Source: an uncultured Clostridium sp. (GTDB lineage: Bacteria; Bacillota; Clostridia; Clostridiales; Clostridiaceae). Taken from it: a DNA stretch of 64,000 bases. Made by a program: the position numbers and the translations under genes. Shown piece by piece: positions 55,213 through 63,769 of this stretch. The stretch covers positions 1 through 64,000 of the forward strand of contig NZ_CAMTIG010000013.1 in NCBI RefSeq assembly GCF_947072515.1. Direction: 5' to 3'. The notes beneath the pieces are model-generated. The model saw only the letters and a list, made by a program, of their open reading frames with translations, was not told where the DNA came from and made no database searches. The first letter of the stretch is position 1; the number at the start of each line of letters is the position of its first letter.

Positions 55213-56397
55213 ATGGAAACAAAAGATAAAAAGACAATAAAAATTTTTTCAAGTTATATGCTTATAGCATTATTAGGTGGAGGATTTATATCTAGCAGCT
55301 TTGTAATTTTTCTAAGTACTGTAAAAAAATATTCTTATAATGAAATAACTTTAATTGTGGGTATAACACCTATAGTACTTTTACCAACTTCATTTTTATG
55401 GGGATGGATAATGGACAAGCACAAGAAACTTATATTAACAAATAAGCTTATAACTGTTGCAAATACTATTAAGATTTTTCTTCTAGTGTTGTTAAATAGT
55501 TTTGGTATATTTTTTATAATAAATTTAATTGGAAGTTTTTTAACGCAGCCATCAGGTGGAATTAATGATGAGTATATTATGCATATTGTAAAGAAGACTG
55601 GATATCCTTATGGAAAAATTAGAGTTTTTGGAGCAATAGGATTTGGATTATCAGGAATTTTAGCACCAATTAGTATTTATTTTTTTGGAGTTAAAGGAGC
55701 TTTTGTTGTAGGTGGAATTATAATATTAGTAACTTTAGTATTTTTAAGTAAGTTGCCAGAAGTTTATGTATCTGAAAAAGAAAAGAAAGAAAAAATAGAT
55801 TTCTTTACAGTATTAAACTTATTTAAAAATAAGAAATTTATTTTAGAACTTATAGCACTAACTATATTAGTTTCAACTTCAAACATTACAGGAAGCTTTG
55901 CTATGCCAATTATATTATTACATCTTCATGCACCAAATGAGTTTGTTGTTATGTTGCCATTTATAATGGTATTAATGGAAATTGTATTTTTATTTAATTT
56001 CCATAAATTTAAAATAGCAGATAAGAGTTATTTAATTATAGTAATATGTTTAATTTTAGCGGTGGTAAGATGGACTATAATGGCTAATGAAACTAATTAC
56101 TATATACTTATAGCTTTAATGCTTTTTCATGGATGTATTATAGGAATGGTTTTACCAACACAGAATAAACTTATTAGTATTCTTGTACCTAAAAAGCAGC
56201 AATCAACAGCATTTTTATTTCAGTTAGTAATAATTCCAACTGTATTATCAAGTATTTTAAATTTATTTACAGGATATATGGTTAGTAAAATGGGAATAAG
56301 TATTTTTGGATATACCTATTTGGGACTAACTATATTTGCAGGTATTTTAATAATTCCTAATATTATTAAAGGAAAACTTATAAATAAAAAGTTTTAA
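55213..56397 (+). CDS. MFS transporter (MFS_1_like)
   Basis: 394-residue, 12-helix major facilitator permease. Residues about 110-145 carry SGGINDEYIMHIVKKTGYPY and GKIRVFGAIGFGLSGILAPI, the pattern of the MFS_1_like group that includes sugar/proton symporters. AGAGGTAG precedes the ATG. It is followed within 12 bases by a small-protein gene, so the two probably share a transcript. The substrate is not known. Confidence 0.87.
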   Translation: METKDKKTIKIFSSYMLIALLGGGFISSSFVIFLSTVKKYSYNEITLIVGITPIVLLPTSFLWGWIMDKHKKLILTNKLITVANTIKIFLLVLLNSFGIFFIINLIGSFLTQPSGGINDEYIMHIVKKTGYPYGKIRVFGAIGFGLSGILAPISIYFFGVKGAFVVGGIIILVTLVFLSKLPEVYVSEKEKKEKIDFFTVLNLFKNKKFILELIALTILVSTSNITGSFAMPIILLHLHAPNEFVVMLPFIMVLMEIVFLFNFHKFKIADKSYLIIVICLILAVVRWTIMANETNYYILIALMLFHGCIIGMVLPTQNKLISILVPKKQQSTAFLFQLVIIPTVLSSILNLFTGYMVSKMGISIFGYTYLGLTIFAGILIIPNIIKGKLINKKF

Positions 56398-56409
56398 GGA
56401 GTGGTAGAT

Positions 56410-56727
56410 ATGCATTTTATAGGATATAAGCATGGATTGATAACTAAAGCAAAAGGAATAGCAGAACAAGCTGTATTTATTTATAATAGAGTATTTTTAG
56501 AGTATGAAGGTGAAGAGAAACAAGAGGCTTTAGAGAAATTAGAAGTTATAGTAAAAATATTAGATATATCTCTTGAAGAATATAAAATAAATAATATTAC
56601 TACGGAAGAAATGAAAGAAAAGTATCTTACTTATAAGCAAGAATATGAAGAAATATTTCAAGAGTATTTATGGATAAATAAATTTAATTTATATGATGGC
56701 TATAAGCCAGAATATCCTGTGCTTTAA
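56410..56727 (+). CDS. Small helical protein, paralogue 1
   Basis: 105-residue charged, helical protein of unknown family. The ATG at 56410 follows AAGGAG, which overlaps the stop of the MFS gene; the GTG at 56401 is too close to that stop. It shares a clear pattern with the next gene: G-KH near the start, EYEGEEKQEALEKLE versus EYKESEEKKEALEALE, and an ending EYLWINKFNL versus EYPWLSKFDL. No signal or transmembrane segment is seen. Confidence 0.72.
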   Translation: MHFIGYKHGLITKAKGIAEQAVFIYNRVFLEYEGEEKQEALEKLEVIVKILDISLEEYKINNITTEEMKEKYLTYKQEYEEIFQEYLWINKFNLYDGYKPEYPVL

Positions 56728-56797
56728 GAAGATGATTAGTGATAATAATAATTTTGTAAATGTAACTTGGGCATTTTAGTAAAGAAGGTGAAGTATT

Positions 56798-57106
56798 TTG
56801 TTAGGACATAAGCATGCAGTAATAAAAAGAGCTACGAATATAATGGAGCGATGTGTATTAATCCATAATAGTGCTTTTATAGAGTATAAAGAGTCAGAAG
56901 AAAAGAAAGAAGCCTTAGAGGCCTTAGAAGAGGTAGTGAGGACTATAGGAACAGCATTAGATCAATATAAGGAAAAAGAAATAAATTTAAATGTTTTAGA
57001 GATAATTTGGAGTTCATGTGTAAGTGACTATTATAAAATAATCAAAGAGTATCCATGGTTAAGTAAGTTTGATTTACATCCAGGAGAAATGGCAACAGGT
57101 GTTTAG
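56798..57106 (+). CDS. Small helical protein, paralogue 2
   Basis: 102 residues. The TTG at 56798 follows AAGGTGAAG. The pattern GHKHAVIKRATNIMERCVLIHN and EEKKEALEALEEVV aligns with the previous gene over the whole length, so the pair arose by tandem duplication followed by strong divergence. A conserved His-rich start (GHKH) and paired acidic helices could bind a metal or partner protein. Function unknown. A terminator follows. Confidence 0.7.
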   Translation: MLGHKHAVIKRATNIMERCVLIHNSAFIEYKESEEKKEALEALEEVVRTIGTALDQYKEKEINLNVLEIIWSSCVSDYYKIIKEYPWLSKFDLHPGEMATGV

Positions 57107-57110
57107 AGGG

Positions 57111-57143
57111 AGAAGAGTGTCTAGTTTAGACCTCTTCTTTTTT
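57111..57143 (+). terminator. Terminator after the small-protein pair
   Basis: AGAAGAG(T)GTCTA and TAGAC(C)TCTTCT pair and run into T6. Confidence 0.85.
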
Positions 57144-57360
57144 AATGTATAGGAAATATATAATATTATGTTCTACAAAAGCGTATAGTTAGTGATTTTA
57201 CTAAAGTTTTAGAGATTAAAAAAGTTATTTGTCCGCGTGAAGCCTCTAGCTAAAATTATATATATATATAATTTTAGATTAAATAGAAACATAATAAAGC
57301 ATCTAATTTCATTTTTATTAAAATTATTTAACAATATTTTAAATAAAACCCAAATTATAG

Positions 57361-57378
57361 TTAATATAAGTTTAATAT
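57361..57378 (+). promoter_or_regulatory. Possible Pho-box direct repeats
   Basis: TTAATAT occurs twice, 11 bases apart (57361, 57372), ahead of a phosphatase gene. PhoP binds direct repeats with 11-base periodicity in other Firmicutes (TTAACA), so this is suggestive only. The rest of the 57107-57430 gap holds an AT-only hairpin near 57252-57277 (TAAAATTATA/TATAATTTTA). Confidence 0.3.
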
Positions 57379-57430
57379 TAAAGTATTAAACTTTGACTTG
57401 TAAATATAAAAAGGGTAAGGGGATTTTTAA

Positions 57431-58966
57431 ATGAAATTTAAAAAAATAATCGCAATAATTTTAGTCGTAGGAGCTACTTTAGGAAGTTTTGTAGGATGTG
57501 GATTGGCTACTTCACAAGAAAATGGGGGGAAAGATGTAGCAGTAACTAGTAATCAAAATAAGGAATATAAAAAGCCTAAATATATTTTTACATTTATAGG
57601 GGATGGAATGGCATCAGTTCAGCTAAATTCTGCTAGGGTTTTCCTTGGATCTAAAGAATCAAAAAAAATAAAAACAGGAAAGCTTACAGTTGATAGTTTT
57701 CCAATAGTGGGAAGTATGACAACTCAAGATTCAACTTCATTTGCACCAGATTCAGCATCAACAGCCACGGCAATGTCTAGTGGATATAAAACACATAGTG
57801 GAGTGATAGGGCTTAAAGATGATAAGGAAAGCAAAGAGGAGAGTATTACAGAATTATTGAAAAAAGAGGGAAAGAAAATAGGTATTGTAAGTAGTGTCTC
57901 AATAGATCATGCAACTCCTGCAGCTTTCTATGCACACACACCATCAAGAGGAAATATGTATGATATAGCACTTCAATTAGCAGATAGTAATTTTGATTAT
58001 TTTGCTGGTGGAAGCTTAGCACAATCTAAAGGAAAAGATAATAATGAAAAAGATGCTTTTGGAATAATTAAAGAAAAGGGATATACAATTACTGAAAATA
58101 AAGAGGATTTTAATTCACTTAATGAAAATTCAGGAAAGATTTATGCTATAAGTGATGAATTGCAAGATTCAAATGCTATGGCGTATAACATAGACAAAAA
58201 AGAGGATTCTTTAGGATTAGATGATTTTGTTAAAAAGGGAATACAAGTTTTAGACAATGATAATGGCTTCTTTATGATGGTTGAAGGTGGAAAAATTGAT
58301 TGGGCTGGACATGCGAATGATGCAATGACTAATATTAAAGAAACTTTAGCTTTAGATGAAGCTATAAAGGTAGCTTTTGATTTTTATAAAGAACATCCAG
58401 ATGAAACATTAATTATTGTTACAGGAGATCATGAAACTGGAGGTATGACTATAGGACAAGCAACTACAGGATATGATACTGCTTTTAATATATTGGATAA
58501 TCAAAAAATGAGTTATGTTGAATTTGATGAACTTCTAAATAAGGAAAAAGAAAAAAATAAAAATTTAACTTTAAAAGATGTATTACCTATAATTAAAGAA
58601 AAATTTGGACTTATAGCTAAAAGTGATAAAGATTCTAATAAAAAAGAGATGGAAAATTTAGTGCTTACAGATTATGAATATAAAAAATTAGAAAATGCAT
58701 TTAAAGAAACGATTAAGAGTGAAGAGGAAAGAAATAAGGTTAAGGATGATGAGGAACAAGTGTTCTTGTATGGAGGATACGAGCCTTTAACTGTTACATT
58801 AACACATATTATGAATAATAAGGCTGGAATAGGATGGACTTCATATTCGCATACAGGAGTGCCAGTACCAGTTTATGCAATAGGAGAAGGATCAAGTGAG
58901 TTTACAGGATTTTATGATAATACTGATATATATAATAAATTAGTTAAAATATCAGGGATTAAATAA
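57431..58966 (+). CDS. Lipoprotein alkaline phosphatase
   Basis: 511-residue secreted phosphomonoesterase of the alkaline phosphatase family. A lipobox FVGC puts Cys23 at the lipid-anchored N-terminus. The metal and catalytic motifs appear in order: GDGM (Asp58), the nucleophile Ser108 in PDSASTATAMSSGYKTHSG, SIDHATPAAFYAH, VEGGKIDWAGHAND, GDHETGG, and YSHTGVPVPVYAIG. It releases phosphate outside the cell. GGGG precedes the ATG. The YibE/F gene starts at the base after its stop, so the two are coupled. Confidence 0.94.
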   Translation: MKFKKIIAIILVVGATLGSFVGCGLATSQENGGKDVAVTSNQNKEYKKPKYIFTFIGDGMASVQLNSARVFLGSKESKKIKTGKLTVDSFPIVGSMTTQDSTSFAPDSASTATAMSSGYKTHSGVIGLKDDKESKEESITELLKKEGKKIGIVSSVSIDHATPAAFYAHTPSRGNMYDIALQLADSNFDYFAGGSLAQSKGKDNNEKDAFGIIKEKGYTITENKEDFNSLNENSGKIYAISDELQDSNAMAYNIDKKEDSLGLDDFVKKGIQVLDNDNGFFMMVEGGKIDWAGHANDAMTNIKETLALDEAIKVAFDFYKEHPDETLIIVTGDHETGGMTIGQATTGYDTAFNILDNQKMSYVEFDELLNKEKEKNKNLTLKDVLPIIKEKFGLIAKSDKDSNKKEMENLVLTDYEYKKLENAFKETIKSEEERNKVKDDEEQVFLYGGYEPLTVTLTHIMNNKAGIGWTSYSHTGVPVPVYAIGEGSSEFTGFYDNTDIYNKLVKISGIK

Positions 58967-60133
58967 ATGAAAAATAAAAATTTAGTATTTTCAATTATAG
59001 CTTTAGTAGGGATAATAATTTTATTAATTATTCCTACAGGCTTTGAAAAACAAATATATAAAAATTCATATAGTGCAAAAGGAAAAGTACTTAATATAAA
59101 TGAAAGTAGTATTTATAATACTGGAATGATAAAACAGGGTAATCAAGTTTGTGAAATAAAAATTTTGAATGGAAAGCATAAAGGTAAAGTAGTCTGGGCA
59201 AATAATCTTTTATCGGGAAAGTTAGAAGCAGACAAATTATTTAAAGTAAATGAGAAAGCCTTAGTTTTAGTTGAAATGGATAGTAAAGGAGAAATAACTG
59301 GAGCTAATGTAGTAGAGCATTATAGATTAGGAAAAATAGTAATATTGGTTTTGGTATTTTTCTTATTGCTTGGCTTATTAGGTGGAGTAACAGGAATTAG
59401 AACTATATTATCCTTTATATTCACAATAGTAACTATTTGGAAGATACTAATACCTCTTCTTTTAAAAGGATATAGTCCTATGTTAGTAGGAATTGCTATT
59501 GGTTCTGTTATATCACTTGTGACATTAATTTTGGTATCAGGATTTACTAAAAGAACTTATGCAGCTATTTTAGGAGCACTTATATCATCTATTTTAACCT
59601 GCGTATTGGGAAGCTTAGCAACAAGTATATTTAATATAGATGGAGTAATTATGCAGTGGTCAGAGTCATTGCTTTATGCAGGATTTGAAAGTTTAGATTT
59701 AACAGGTATTTATAAAGCATCTATTTATCTATCTTGCTCAGGAGCTATATTAGATTTAGCTATAGATATATCTGCCGCCATAGAGGAACTTTATATCAAT
59801 AATAAAGAGATTTCTAAAAAGGATATTTTAAAATCAGGTATGAATATTAGTAGATCGGTGCTTGGGACACAGACCACTACATTATTATTGGCTTACTTAG
59901 GAAGTTTTATTTGTGTAATGATGGTGTATATGGCTCAGGGAACTCCTTTTATTAATATTTTAAATTCTCAATTTATTTCATCTGAAATTGTACATACATT
60001 TATAGGATGTATAGGACTCGTAATAGTTTGTCCAATAACAACTATTATTTGTGGAAAGATATACACAGATGGTAGTAACTTTAAAAATATAGTGAAAAAG
60101 TCAATAGTTTATAATAGTTTTTGGAAAATATAA
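58967..60133 (+). CDS. YibE/F-family membrane protein
   Basis: 388-residue protein. An N-terminal helix (about residues 7-24) precedes an outer domain (about 30-120) and then about seven helices with RTILSFIFTIVTIWKILIPL, the hallmark of the YibE/F family. Its function is unknown. It begins directly after the phosphatase stop (TAAATG) with no ribosome site of its own except GGG inside the preceding gene, so translation is likely coupled. A terminator follows. Confidence 0.87.
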   Translation: MKNKNLVFSIIALVGIIILLIIPTGFEKQIYKNSYSAKGKVLNINESSIYNTGMIKQGNQVCEIKILNGKHKGKVVWANNLLSGKLEADKLFKVNEKALVLVEMDSKGEITGANVVEHYRLGKIVILVLVFFLLLGLLGGVTGIRTILSFIFTIVTIWKILIPLLLKGYSPMLVGIAIGSVISLVTLILVSGFTKRTYAAILGALISSILTCVLGSLATSIFNIDGVIMQWSESLLYAGFESLDLTGIYKASIYLSCSGAILDLAIDISAAIEELYINNKEISKKDILKSGMNISRSVLGTQTTTLLLAYLGSFICVMMVYMAQGTPFINILNSQFISSEIVHTFIGCIGLVIVCPITTIICGKIYTDGSNFKNIVKKSIVYNSFWKI

Positions 60134-60158
60134 ATATTAATAAGCAAAAGATATTTAA

Positions 60159-60189
60159 CAAAAGACTGTAAAATTTGCAGTCTTTTTTC
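60159..60189 (+). terminator. Terminator after the YibE/F gene
   Basis: AAAGACTG and CAGTCTTT pair around a 9-base loop and lead into T6. Confidence 0.85.
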
Positions 60190-60827
60190 TATTGAACAAA
60201 AAGATTGGAAGACAAAGAGTTCTTTGATAAATAAATTATCAATAAATAGAAGAAATATTATTAAAATAATAAAATAAATCAAATTATTAGTGCGTTTTTT
60301 TAATATATAGAGATAATAATGAAAAAATATAAAAGTTAGAAAGTTATAAAATATAAAAAATAATAAATGAAATTTTGAGAATATATATAATTTATTTATA
60401 TATATAAATATTTAATATAATCTCTATAAAGCTAGTAATTGCAAAGCTTTAGAAGGGATTAAAAAGATATTTAAGTAGTTTTGATAATATATAGATGTAT
60501 AGATAGGTTTGTGTAAACAATTTTATTAATGTATATAAAGTTAAAAATGTAAATAAAAATGGAAGAAAAGTTTGATGGAGTTTTGAATTGATAGATAAGA
60601 AAATGTATAATGTTAATAAAATAATAAGGATTGATTTAATTGATTTTTATAAATAATTCAAATGTTAGGAGGGGAGATATAGAAAAGATAAACGGAGTTA
60701 ATTAAATTTAGGTTATTTAAGTATTTAATTTTGAGAAAATTAAATAATAGTTGAAAAATCTTTCAAACTATATAGTAATGGGGTTAAAATGAGGGAAAAT
60801 TTATTATATTGGATTTAGGGATGATCT

Positions 60828-60857
60828 AATTATATATTGCTGGAGCGATATATAATT
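60828..60857 (+). other. Hairpin in the 875-base gap before the sortase gene
   Basis: AATTATATATTGC-TGGA-GCGATATATAATT can form a 13-bp stem with a tetraloop, about 150 bases before the sortase start. The gap 60134-61008 is otherwise A+T rich without a gene; another short inverted pair, AAAGCT/AGCTTT, lies near 60428-60452. Confidence 0.4.
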
Positions 60858-61008
60858 TAAAAAATAAACTTTGTGAAAAAGATAAATTATAAAGGAAAAT
60901 AAAGAAAATCTTCGAAATTTTATATTTAGAATTAATATATTAACAAAAAAGACTTTTTTGTATTATATAATGAGACAGATATACCTTAAAAAATACAAGG
61001 AGGGCTAA

Positions 61009-61899
61009 ATGAAGAATATACGTAGAATAATAAATGTGATATTAATTTTAATAATAATATTTTGTCTTTATAAGATTGTATATAAGCAAATAGAATATTA
61101 TACTGCTAATAAAGCAAATAATAAAATACAGCAGATGATGGAAGTTAAACCTAATGAAAATATATTAAATAAAGAAAAGGAATTAAAGCAAATAAATCCA
61201 GATTATAAATTGTGGCTTAAAATTCCAAATACAGAAGTGAATTATCCTGTTGTTCAAACTGATAACAATGAATACTATCTTCATCATAATTTTAAAAATG
61301 CTGAAAGTATAGAAGGAAATCTATTTATTTATAATAAATACAACCCTGAAACTTCAAGAAATTTACTTATATTTGGGCACAATATGAGAAATGGAAGCAT
61401 GTTTGGTAGTCTTTGGCCATACAAAGATACAAATTTCTTTAAAGAAAATAAATATATATATGTGATGCAAGGAGATTACTTATATAAATATGAAATATTT
61501 GGGGATGCTGTAGTTCATGCAGATAATCCATATTTAAAAGTTAACTTTGCAAATCAACAGGAATTTGAGAATTATATAAATGACTTGAAATCGCATGCAT
61601 ACTTCTGGCGTGATGTACCTATAGATAGTCAAACAAAACTTCTTACATTATCGACATGTAGTTATGAGTTTGATAATGGAAGATTTGTAATAGTCTCTAA
61701 ATTAGTTGATAAAACACAAATAACACAAAATGAATTAGTAAATATAAATTCTAATAAAAATGTATCTACAAAATTAAAGATTGAATATTTCTTAAGAGAA
61801 TATTATTTAGCAATAATTCTAGCAGTATTAATTTTAATAGTGATTGGATATGCTGTAATTAGAAGAATAAGAAGTAAAAAAGTAAAGAATAAAGAATAA
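61009..61899 (+). CDS. srtB: Class-B-like sortase with N- and C-terminal membrane helices
   Basis: 296-residue membrane transpeptidase. The catalytic set is His124 in IFGHNMRNGSMFG, Cys217 in LTLSTCSYEF and Arg225 in NGRFVIVSKL; the TLSTC context is that of class B. A helix at about residues 7-24 anchors the enzyme, and a second helix (about 265-284) followed by a basic tail lies at the C-terminus. The latter is usual for class C, not class B. No substrate protein with a sorting signal and no pilin genes are in the window. CAAGGAGG precedes the ATG. Confidence 0.9.
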   Translation: MKNIRRIINVILILIIIFCLYKIVYKQIEYYTANKANNKIQQMMEVKPNENILNKEKELKQINPDYKLWLKIPNTEVNYPVVQTDNNEYYLHHNFKNAESIEGNLFIYNKYNPETSRNLLIFGHNMRNGSMFGSLWPYKDTNFFKENKYIYVMQGDYLYKYEIFGDAVVHADNPYLKVNFANQQEFENYINDLKSHAYFWRDVPIDSQTKLLTLSTCSYEFDNGRFVIVSKLVDKTQITQNELVNINSNKNVSTKLKIEYFLREYYLAIILAVLILIVIGYAVIRRIRSKKVKNKE

Positions 61900-61907
61900 T
61901 ATAAAGA

Positions 61908-61952
61908 AATAAGCGTAGTGGAAATAGGAAGTTTCTACTACGCTTATTTTAA
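61908..61952. terminator. Bidirectional terminator
   Basis: AAATAAGCGTAGTGGAAA and TTTCTACTACGCTTATTT pair (one G-U/bulge) between convergent genes. Confidence 0.9.
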
Positions 61953-61974
61953 TTGGCTGATTTAAGAAGTTTAG

Positions 61975-62277
61975 TTAATTAGATTTTTTACGAGAAGGAG
62001 AACAACTGTTCCTAACACCGCAGTGAGGACATTTTAATAATTTAGAATTACCTGTATTGAGACCTAAAAAGAAATCTAATGGAGTTGACTTAAATTCTTT
62101 ATGACATTCACTACATATAAAAGTAGTACTTTTAGCTGCAAATAGTACAAATAAAAAAAGTCCTCCAAATGCTAAAATTACTATTATAATTTTAGATATT
62201 GAAGTGAAAACTAAAACTATTGAAATAAAGATTAAAAATAAACCGAGTCTTGAAAGCCATTTAAAAGTATTATTCAT
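61975..62277 (-). CDS. Small membrane protein with C-terminal zinc ribbon
   Basis: 100 residues with two N-terminal hydrophobic helices (about residues 6-25 and 28-46) and a zinc-ribbon-like C-terminus with CSECHKEF and CPHCGVRNSC. ATG 62277 is preferred to GTG 62286 because the site AGAGGTGAT overlaps the latter. Function unknown; it could be a redox or metal-sensing membrane protein. The 575 bases between it and the next gene hold no credible gene. Confidence 0.72.
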   Translation of the reverse strand: MNNTFKWLSRLGLFLIFISIVLVFTSISKIIIVILAFGGLFLFVLFAAKSTTFICSECHKEFKSTPLDFFLGLNTGNSKLLKCPHCGVRNSCSPSRKKSN

Positions 62278-62861
62278 AAAAATCACCTCTGTAAATTTAT
62301 AAGTTTTGTTTATGAAGTCTATTAGTATAATTAAAAAATTAAATAATACTAATAAGGTTGTAAAAGTTCAATAAACTCAACAGTGTAAGTAAAAGAAATA
62401 GATAAAACGAAAGTAGTAATATATTGTATATGTTATATAATAAAATGAAGTAGTTAGCAAATAAAATAATTTATTTAACTAGAGAAATATTTTGTATGAA
62501 ACTACTAAATTAGTATAAGTATATGGGAGAGTTTTATTAAAAGTAGAGTGAAATATATATTTTACTTTAGAATATATATATTAAATAGCTTAAAAAGCAG
62601 AAGTTTAAAAGATATATTAGTAAAAGAAGAATAAATATAAAGAGGAGGGAGAAAATATTTATAATTAAGTATATCTATATTGTTTTTAATATATTTTTTT
62701 TATTTTAGAAAAAATAAGTATTTAATGTTTATAGATAAATACTAAAATTAAGATAAAATTATTAAGTTGATTTAAATGTTTACTTAGATAGAGAATAATA
62801 TGGTATAATTTTAAAAAATTAAATAAATGTTTCAGGGGATACTAAGGAGGAATTTTTTTTT

Positions 62862-63323
62862 ATGGATGTACTTGTATATGTTGCGGTAAGTGTTGGTGTT
62901 TTATCAGGAGTTTGGGCATGGATGGCCACTTTTTTTGGAATGGTAAGTTGGACTGGATTTGTAGGATGGACTAGTTACTATTCTTCAGGCGGAATGGCAA
63001 AAGGACTCTTTAGATCTCTTTGCTCAAATGCTACGGGAATTCTGTATGCTGTTCTTATTATAAAGGGATCATCAATTTTTCCAAGTCATTTTTGGTCATA
63101 CTTTTTAACAGCAGTCTTTTCTTTTGCTATGGTAATACAAGCAAAGTTCAAAAAGTTTGAGTTTATTTCAGGAGCTTTTTGTGGATGCTTTTCAACATTT
63201 GGATTAAATGGACATTGGCAAGCAGTAGTGCCTGCTTTAATATGTGGTAATGTATTGGGATATTTATCACAAAAAATAGGAATAATTTGTCATGCTAAAT
63301 TTAGTAAATCAAAATCAAAATAA
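62862..63323 (+). CDS. DUF1097-family membrane protein
   Basis: 153-residue integral membrane protein with about five helices and many Gly, Trp and Phe residues (SGVWAWMATFFGMVSWTGFV). It matches the DUF1097 family of unknown function. AAGGAGG precedes the ATG, and TATAAT at 62803 may be its promoter -10. The next gene follows 18 bases later and probably shares the transcript. Confidence 0.82.
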   Translation: MDVLVYVAVSVGVLSGVWAWMATFFGMVSWTGFVGWTSYYSSGGMAKGLFRSLCSNATGILYAVLIIKGSSIFPSHFWSYFLTAVFSFAMVIQAKFKKFEFISGAFCGCFSTFGLNGHWQAVVPALICGNVLGYLSQKIGIICHAKFSKSKSK

Positions 63324-63341
63324 AAGTATAAAGGTGAAAAG

Positions 63342-63722
63342 ATGGAACAAAATAATATAAAATTAATAACAGAAAAATATTTAAAAGATGAACTAGGATT
63401 TAAAGAATCTGTTGTAATGGATATACCATTAAAGACATATGGTTTAAAAACTGAAGAAATAGCAGATTTTATTGTTGAATATTCAACAGGAGAAGAAATA
63501 TGTCCTCTTATAGTAGTTTCATGTGTAGACTCTGAAAATATAAGTGATGAGGCTGTAGATAAGCTTATGGATTTAAGTGATATGACAATGGCTGAATATG
63601 CAATAGTTACAAATGGAAAAGCAGTACAGATGTATGAGTATGACGGTAAAGAAAATGCATATTACTTATTAAATGAACCATTAACTAAAACAGAGATTGA
63701 AGAAATCTTTGAAGAAGAATAA
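63342..63722 (+). CDS. Small HSDR_N-like protein
   Basis: 126-residue soluble protein. It covers one domain with LITEKYLKDELGFKES, IADFIVEYSTGEEICPLIVV and AEYAIVTNGKAVQMYEY, the pattern of the N-terminal region of type I restriction R subunits and related nuclease-fold proteins. The PD-ExK residues are not all evident, and no hsdM or hsdS gene is near, so restriction is unlikely. AAAGGTGAAAAG gives the start. A terminator follows. Confidence 0.7.
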   Translation: MEQNNIKLITEKYLKDELGFKESVVMDIPLKTYGLKTEEIADFIVEYSTGEEICPLIVVSCVDSENISDEAVDKLMDLSDMTMAEYAIVTNGKAVQMYEYDGKENAYYLLNEPLTKTEIEEIFEEE

Positions 63723-63725
63723 TAA

Positions 63726-63761
63726 AAAAAATCACATCATAATTTGATGTGATTTTTTTAT
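63726..63761. terminator. Terminator between convergent genes
   Basis: AAATCACATCA and TGATGTGATTT pair around TAATT and lead into T. Confidence 0.92.
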
Positions 63762-63769
63762 TTAAATAT

